Shown piece after piece: positions 62,614 through 64,000 of a stretch of DNA of 64,000 nucleotides. The number at the start of each line of letters is the position of its first letter. Within the stretch, counting starts at the first letter, position 1. The DNA comes from Nocardioides xinjiangensis (lineage in GTDB: Bacteria > Actinomycetota > Actinomycetes > Propionibacteriales > Nocardioidaceae), in NCBI RefSeq assembly GCF_017916455.1, contig NZ_JAFMSY010000001.1:2268053-2332052 (forward strand). The letters run 5' to 3'. The notes below the pieces were generated by a model that was not told where the DNA came from, ran no database searches, and worked only from the letters and a program-made list of their open reading frames with translations. Made by a program: the position numbers and the translations under genes.

Positions 62614-62658
62614 TTCGTGCACGGGCGCCGCTGTCGCGGCCGGCGCTGTGGCCCCTGG

Positions 62659-62883
62659 TCAGCCGGGGATGTTGCGGGGGTCGTGGCCGTAGGTGCTGCG
62701 CTGGTGGATCGTGCCGTCGAGGTTGCGGACGATGTGCTCGACCTTCCTCTCCCGGGCCTCGTCACGACCCACCTGCACGGCCTCCTCCTTGCGGTCGTAC
62801 TCCCCGGGAAGGTCCTCCAGGGCCTCGATGCGATTGCGCCACGTGCCGTCCGAGTGGTACGTCTCGACGTCTCCAGCAGGCAT
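62659..62883 (-). CDS. DUF2188 family protein
   Basis: The 74-residue protein (VETYHSDGTWRNRIEALED, YDRKEEAVQVGRDEARERKV, HIVRNLDGTIHQRSTYGHDP) fits DUF2188, a small cytoplasmic family common in actinobacteria and often linked to stress or gas vesicle loci. Function unknown. ATG 62883 has GGAGAGGA upstream. Confidence 0.85.
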   Translation of the reverse strand: MPAGDVETYHSDGTWRNRIEALEDLPGEYDRKEEAVQVGRDEARERKVEHIVRNLDGTIHQRSTYGHDPRNIPG

Positions 62884-63356
62884 TGGTGCGTCCTCTCCGG
62901 CGGCGCGGCCGCCCTCGTCCTCGTCCCGGTCCTCGGGGCGAGCACGTACCCGCCGCCGGGTCCGACGATGTGGCGGTGCTGCGCATGCCGCGACAGAAGC
63001 CGGTCCCCCAGCGCCGGATCCCGGGCGCCGACAGCGACGCGCAGCCACAGCACGTTCCCGCCCTACGCGGAGCTCCTTCGCTACGAATAAGGACTCACGA
63101 GCTCGACGGCCTGACGACTTCCGGGCACGCTTTGGGGCCGTCCTCGCAGCCTCCGAGGATTCTGACCGGGGCTCCCACAGACCGAGCGGTGCGGTGAAGC
63201 GGCACGAGGCGCTGGCTCCGCTTCGCCCGGCGGGTGCGGACCCTGCACCGTCGGAGCACGCACAACCACGACGAAGCCAGCGCCGTGCGGTCTAACGGCA
63301 TCCCGGACGTGCCACCGGCCCCGCCGGGTGATGCTGTGGCGGGGTGTGGGGCGGTG
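62884..63356. other. Intergenic region without recognised gene
   Basis: These 473 bases hold no convincing ORF on either strand. GGCGCTGGCT (63208-63217) and AGCCAGCGCC (63275-63284) form an inverted repeat separated by 57 bases near the end of the HNH gene. Confidence 0.5.
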
Positions 63357-64000
63357 TCATGGTCGGCGGGGTGGCGGGACACCGGGCTGATCGGATCCTT
63401 CGGGTGGCTCGATCCGACTCGTGCCGGTGTGGTCGCGTCGGTAGTGGTGGCCGTGGGGGCTGGTCCACTGGAACGCTCCTGGTTCGACTGCTCGGTAGTG
63501 CCAGGCGGTGTGGGTCTTGAGGCGGTGGTGGGTGCGGCACAGGGCGGCGAGGTTGTGGGTCGCGGTCGGGCCGGGTTGGGGTCGGCCGCCTGCGTCTGCG
63601 TCGGCGTCTGGGTCGGCGTGGTGGTCGTAGGCGATGACGTGGTCGATGTCGCAGCTGCGGGCGGGTCGGCTGCACCAGGGGAAGACGCAGGTGCGGTCGC
63701 GCAGGATGACGTGTTCGCGGATCCGGTCGGGGATGGCATAGCCGGGCGCGGTGAGGTCGGTGTTGAGGTCGATGACCGGTTTGACGGTGACCTTGGTGCG
63801 GGTGTCGGCGCACCAGCTCTTGACCTGGTCGAGCAGCAGCAGCCGCTGGCGCTCCTCGAGCCGGCCGGTGGGCCCGAACACCGTCTCGCCGTCCGGGGTG
63901 GACGCCGCCTGGAAGTGGGCGTGCAGCACCACCTCCCGGGCGACGGGCAGCCCATCCCCGCCCCGCATGCCGGCAACTCCCGTCGTGCCGTGACCGACGG
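63357..64000 (-). CDS. HNH endonuclease of the DUF222/13E12 family (5' part outside window)
   Basis: The frame is open to the window edge, so only the C-terminal 213 codons are seen. They include the end of the DUF222 region (VKSWCADTRTKVTVKPVIDLN) and the HNH domain (RTCVFPWCSRPARSCDIDHVIAY, NLAALCRTHHRLKTHTAW). An Asp/Ala-rich insertion (HADPDADADAGG) lies within the nuclease domain. It is a paralogue of the gene at 22920. Confidence 0.88.
   Translation of the reverse strand, partial: VGHGTTGVAGMRGGDGLPVAREVVLHAHFQAASTPDGETVFGPTGRLEERQRLLLLDQVKSWCADTRTKVTVKPVIDLNTDLTAPGYAIPDRIREHVILRDRTCVFPWCSRPARSCDIDHVIAYDHHADPDADADAGGRPQPGPTATHNLAALCRTHHRLKTHTAWHYRAVEPGAFQWTSPHGHHYRRDHTGTSRIEPPEGSDQPGVPPPRRP

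Noticed and set aside
63095..63976. 293-codon ORF opposite the right end
   Set aside because: It is an alternative frame of the HNH gene; the 63357-64000 frame carries the CxxC and HNH motifs.
1..64000. tRNA, rRNA or prophage genes
   Set aside because: No T-loop-like GTTCRAAYC segments in a cloverleaf context, no rRNA sequence and no phage or integrase genes were seen.

Overview
The window comes from a high-GC actinobacterium, most probably the family Nocardioidaceae (Nocardioides-like). The evidence is roughly 70% GC with strong third-position GC bias, many GTG starts, start codons that directly follow a -10 hexamer (leaderless genes), 13E12/DUF222-type HNH endonucleases, DUF4229 and DUF2188 proteins, and actinobacterial gene order. 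No rRNA, tRNA, CRISPR array, prophage or insertion sequence was found.

The window is essentially one long respiratory-chain island. Positions 1-5094 hold a BldN-like sigma factor (partial), a HAD phosphatase, an adenylate-forming enzyme with unusual motifs, a glutaredoxin-like protein, a frameshifted luciferase-like oxidoreductase and the redox repressor Rex. Positions 5091-13047 carry heme synthesis (hemA, hemC, a methyltransferase-HemD fusion, hemB, hemL). A secreted lytic transglycosylase and a four-copy palindromic repeat array interrupt this set. Positions 13050-17667 encode a histidine phosphatase and the System II cytochrome c maturation set (TlpA-like lipoprotein, CcdA, ResB, CcsB).

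From 17.6 to 40.4 kb menaquinone genes (menA, menE, menC, menD, menF, menG) are scattered among accessory genes: two paralogous MFS transporters, an HNH endonuclease, an ANTAR protein, a CNT nucleoside transporter, a KptA RNA phosphotransferase, a secreted GH16 hydrolase, an MBL-fold protein, an adenylation-like pseudoenzyme and an L,D-transpeptidase. No menB or menH was found. From 40657 to 57432 lies a complete 14-gene nuoA-N operon whose last gene overlaps a polyprenyl diphosphate synthase, the probable maker of the menaquinone tail. The right end holds two secreted proteases with strong terminators, small proteins and the end of a second HNH gene.

The parts fit together. Heme and cytochrome c maturation, menaquinone and complex I are all made here, and Rex-type operators lie in front of both rex-hemACD and nuoA, so the NADH/NAD ratio probably coordinates them. 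The gene order resembles the Mycobacterium tuberculosis serB1-hemA...menG-grcC1 region and the Streptomyces bldN-rex-hemACD region (from memory, not searched).

The most unusual DNA is the array at 10071-10301: four nested palindromes repeated about every 63 bp in a convergent intergenic space. Other points worth a second look are the degenerate adenylation proteins, the menD terminator that holds the stop codon in its loop, a 25-codon ORF that bridges nuoD and nuoE, and the widespread leaderless promoter layout.
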